Source: Pseudonocardia sp. (GTDB lineage Bacteria > Actinomycetota > Actinomycetes > Mycobacteriales > Pseudonocardiaceae). Taken from it: 64,000 nt of DNA. The position numbers were made by a program, and so were the translations under genes. The stretch covers positions 1-64,000 of the forward strand of contig JAOZVV010000200.1 of assembly GCA_025869365.1 (NCBI GenBank), written 5' to 3'. How positions within the stretch are numbered: the stretch's first letter is position 1; each line of letters begins with the position of its first letter. Under the pieces are notes generated by a model. That model saw nothing but the letters and a program-made list of their open reading frames with translations. It did not search any database and was not told the origin of the DNA. This document shows, one piece after another, positions 61,872 through 64,000 of the stretch.

Positions 61872-62695
61872 CGGTTCCCCTCCACGAAGAAGTCCATCTC
61901 GGGCTCGTCCCCGCCGCCGTAGCGCGAGAGGTCGGTGACGCCCTCCTCGGCCAGGACGTCCACGTCCAGGAAGGTCCGGCCGGTCACCTCGGGGCCGCGG
62001 CGCAGGACGGCCACCGCGGCGTCCGCCATGATCTCGGGGGTCCGCGAGCTCGCCGCCGCCTCCTCCCCGCCGAGCAGGTTGATCACGGCGGCGGTGGCGA
62101 TCGTCGTCTCGGGCCAGAGGCAGTTCGCGGCGATCCCGGCCTCCCGGAACTCCTCCGCGAAACCCAGCGTCAGCAGCGACATCCCGTACTTGGAGAGCAT
62201 GTAGGCCGGGAACCGCCCCAGCCACTTCGGCGCGAGGTCGATCGGCGGGGACAGCGTCAGGATGCGCGCCGCGTCCGACTCGAGCTGGTAGGGCAACGCC
62301 GTCTGCGTCAGCAGGAAGGTGCCCCGGGAGTTGATCTGCTGCATCAGGTCGTACCGCTTGATCGGCAGTTCCGCGGTGCCCGAGGTGTTCAGCGCGCTGG
62401 CGTTGTTCACCACGATGTCGATGCCGCCGAACGTCTCGGCCGCGGTGGCGGCGGCGCGCTCGACGTCCGCGGGCTCGCGCACGTCCCCGACGACCGCGAC
62501 GGCCTTCCCGCCGGCAGCCTCGATCTCCGCGACGGCCGTGTGCACCGTGCCGGGCAGGCGGGGATCGGGCTGGTCCGTCTTCGCGAGCAGGGTGACGTTC
62601 GCGCCCTCCCGGCCCGCGGCGACCGCGATCGCCAGGCCGATACCCCGGCTGCCGCCGGACATCAGGATCGTCCGCCCCCGCAGTGATCCCGCCAT
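61868..62695 (-). CDS. Short-chain dehydrogenase (HSDL2-like SDR)
   Basis: A 275-residue NAD(P)-dependent SDR. The cofactor motif SGGSRGIGLAIA lies at 14-25 (Ser replaces the usual Thr), VVNNASALN near 97 and YMLSKYGMSLLTLG near 178 carry the catalytic Tyr and Lys. DVREPADV fits the Asp before the adenine site. The long insertion TKDQPDPRLPGTVHTAVAEIEAAG-type segment near 38-60 resembles HSDL2. It is the first gene of the pair with the crotonase and is preceded by a palindromic operator-like site. Confidence 0.85.
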   Translation of the reverse strand: MAGSLRGRTILMSGGSRGIGLAIAVAAGREGANVTLLAKTDQPDPRLPGTVHTAVAEIEAAGGKAVAVVGDVREPADVERAAATAAETFGGIDIVVNNASALNTSGTAELPIKRYDLMQQINSRGTFLLTQTALPYQLESDAARILTLSPPIDLAPKWLGRFPAYMLSKYGMSLLTLGFAEEFREAGIAANCLWPETTIATAAVINLLGGEEAAASSRTPEIMADAAVAVLRRGPEVTGRTFLDVDVLAEEGVTDLSRYGGGDEPEMDFFVEGNR

Positions 62696-62746
62696 GTGGA
62701 TGCCTCCTCGCCGACCGGGCGCCGACGCCCGTTCCTCGGTGACCGG

Positions 62747-62770
62747 ACGGTAACAGTCAGGACTGACCGT
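62747..62770. promoter_or_regulatory. 24-bp near-palindrome before the SDR gene, TetR-type operator candidate
   Basis: ACGGT-AA-CAGTC-AG-GACTG-A-CCGT has perfect inner arms CAGTC/GACTG and outer arms ACGGT/CCGT offset by one base. It lies 52-75 bases upstream of the SDR start, where a TetR or similar repressor would act. No such gene is next to it. Confidence 0.4.
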
Positions 62771-62825
62771 TCGGAACGGGACGTCGGCGTGGCCGTGGTC
62801 TCGCGGCGCCGCCCGGCCGGCTCGG

Positions 62826-63830
62826 TCACCCCAGGGCGCGGAGCTTCGGGACGACGTCGGTGGAGAACTGCGCCAGGAAGCGCTCCTGGTCGTGCCCCGG
62901 GCCGTGGAACACCAGGTGGTTGAGCCCCGCGTCCAGGTACGGCTTGATCTGCGCGACCGCCTCGTCCGGGTCCGACGCCACGATCCAGCGCTTGGCGACC
63001 TGCTCGATCGGCAGCTCGTCCGCGAGGCGCTCCATCTCCTCAGCCGAGTCCACCGTGTGCTTCTGCTCGGCCGTCAGGGACAGCGGCGCCCAGAAGCGGG
63101 TGTTCTCCAGTGCCGCCTCGTGGTCCCGGTCGTAGGACAGCTTGATCTCGATGGTGTTGTCGATCGTCGACGCGTCCCGCTCCGCCTTCGCCGCGCCCTC
63201 GGCCACCGCGGGCATGAGCTTCTCGGTGTAGAGCTCCATGCCCTTGCCCGAGGTGCAGATGAACCCGTCGCCCGCGCGGCCCGCGTAGCGCGCCACCACC
63301 GGGCCACCCGCCGCGATGTACACCGGGACCGGCGTGTCGGGCCGGTCGTAGATGCTCGCGTTGACGAGCGTGTAGTACTCGCCGTCGAAGTCGACGTTCG
63401 TCTCCGTCCAGAGCTTGCGCATGAGCTGGACGGCCTCGCGGAGCCGCGCGAAGCGCTCCTTGAACTCCGGCCACTCGCGGCCGGACACGGCGATCTCGTT
63501 GAGCGCCTCACCCGTGCCCGCGCCGAGGATGATCCGGTTGTCGTAGAGCAGCGCCATCGTGGCGAAGGTCTGCGCCATCACCGCCGGGTTGTACCGGAAC
63601 GTGGGCGTCGTCACGCTGGTGCCGATCAGCACCCGGCGGGTGCGCTCCCCCACGGCCGCCATCCACGTCAACGCGGACGGCGCGTGCCCACCCTCGTGCC
63701 GCCAGGGCAGGAAGTGGTCCGACACCCACACGCTGTCCAGGCCCACCTCCTCGGCCCGCACGGCGTACTCCACCAGGTCACGGGGCCCGAACTGCTCCGC
63801 CGAGGCCTTGTAGCCGATCTTCAGGGTCAC
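62826..63830 (-). CDS. fgd: F420-dependent glucose-6-phosphate dehydrogenase
   Basis: A 334-residue luciferase-like barrel enzyme that oxidises glucose-6-phosphate and reduces coenzyme F420. Known FGD1 active-site positions are all present: Asp38 and His39 in VSDHFLPW, Glu108 in GTGEALNEI, the first Lys in [10 protein letters not shown], the second in EQKHTVD, and Arg in [11 protein letters not shown]. The N-terminus [18 protein letters not shown] matches the enzyme family closely. GTG 63830 follows AGAGGA. It supplies reduced F420 for other reductases and marks the host as F420-using. Confidence 0.92.
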   Translation of the reverse strand: MTLKIGYKASAEQFGPRDLVEYAVRAEEVGLDSVWVSDHFLPWRHEGGHAPSALTWMAAVGERTRRVLIGTSVTTPTFRYNPAVMAQTFATMALLYDNRIILGAGTGEALNEIAVSGREWPEFKERFARLREAVQLMRKLWTETNVDFDGEYYTLVNASIYDRPDTPVPVYIAAGGPVVARYAGRAGDGFICTSGKGMELYTEKLMPAVAEGAAKAERDASTIDNTIEIKLSYDRDHEAALENTRFWAPLSLTAEQKHTVDSAEEMERLADELPIEQVAKRWIVASDPDEAVAQIKPYLDAGLNHLVFHGPGHDQERFLAQFSTDVVPKLRALG

Positions 63831-63883
63831 CTGAGGGTCCTCTCCCGGTCTGCCGCGCGGCGCGGACGTCACGCGCGTCTCGT

Positions 63884-63991
63884 GCCACAGTGTCGATGCC
63901 AGAGTGCTACACCGCGACGTCGCCGCCACAGTGCTGCACCCCGACGTCGCTGCCACAGTGCTACACCGCGACAGTGCTACACCGCGACGGG
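63884..63991. repeat. Tandem 27-bp and 16-bp repeats upstream of fgd
   Basis: Two full 27-bp units (63899-63925 and 63926-63952), beginning CCAGAGTGCTACACC and CCACAGTGCTGCACC, are followed by partial copies, and CAGTGCTACACCGCGA recurs at the end. The array runs on towards the window edge and lies in the fgd leader region. No coding evidence is seen in it, although one shadow frame stays open. Confidence 0.75.
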
Positions 63992-64000
63992 CCCGCACCA

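Noticed and set aside
63831-63998. Extension of fgd to the window edge in the same frame
   Set aside because: It would translate the tandem repeats into CSTVAATS-type low complexity; the FGD family starts at LKIGYKAS and GTG 63830 has a ribosome site.

Overview
The window is high-GC actinobacterial DNA, most likely Pseudonocardia or a close relative in the Pseudonocardiaceae. The grounds are very GC-rich third codon positions, many GTG starts, and GTGA/ATGA translational coupling. It also holds an F420-dependent glucose-6-phosphate dehydrogenase, a GarA/FtsR/GcvH block ordered as in mycobacteria, and a tandem glycine riboswitch before gcvP. The species assignment is inference; no database was searched.

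Layout. 1-5.2 kb (minus): a C-P lyase operon for phosphonate breakdown, phnM (cut by the window edge), phnL, a phnJ-phnK fusion, phnI, and a first gene joining an RpiR-type regulator to the tail of PhnH. No phnG is visible. 5.5-10.4 kb: small metabolic genes (crotonase, arylamine N-acetyltransferase, nitroreductase, SRPBCC protein, lipoprotein, PadR regulator). 10.5-13.8 kb: SNF2 helicase coupled to a SWIM zinc-finger protein whose 3' end looks frameshifted. 13.8-28.8 kb: chromosomal genes including TauE permease, a membrane Ser/Thr kinase, an FMN 2-hydroxyacid oxidase, MarR regulators, asnB, a GntR/MFS pair, coaA, an AlkZ-like protein and two CNNM/HlyC proteins. 41-64 kb: gcvP with its riboswitch, an MreB-like protein, a SEDS-PBP fusion, ftsR-DUF151-garA-gcvH-pgsA, an oxidase/TPP-enzyme pair, a MEDS/STAS/HATPase signalling pair, a BTAD regulator, beta-oxidation-type genes and fgd.

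The standout is an 11,245-bp integrative element at about 29,552-40,802. It splits one conserved gene exactly in frame: codons 1-204 lie at 28,946-29,557 and the remaining 92 codons plus stop at 40,803-41,081, with a shared GACCTG at both junctions. It encodes a large serine integrase, a winged-helix replication-initiator-like protein, an orphan 1,118-residue phage tape-measure protein with a transglycosylase domain, a P27-type small terminase subunit, and about a dozen small unknown proteins. It has no capsid, portal, large terminase or other tail gene. That combination suggests a phage satellite (an island that redirects a helper phage), or less excitingly a decayed prophage.

Other structure includes five families of tandem minisatellites (22, 16, 15, 12 and 27 bp units), two of them inside coding sequence, a 15-base poly-C run, a perfect 25-bp palindrome and several strong hairpins. 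No tRNA, rRNA, CRISPR array or standard insertion sequence was seen.
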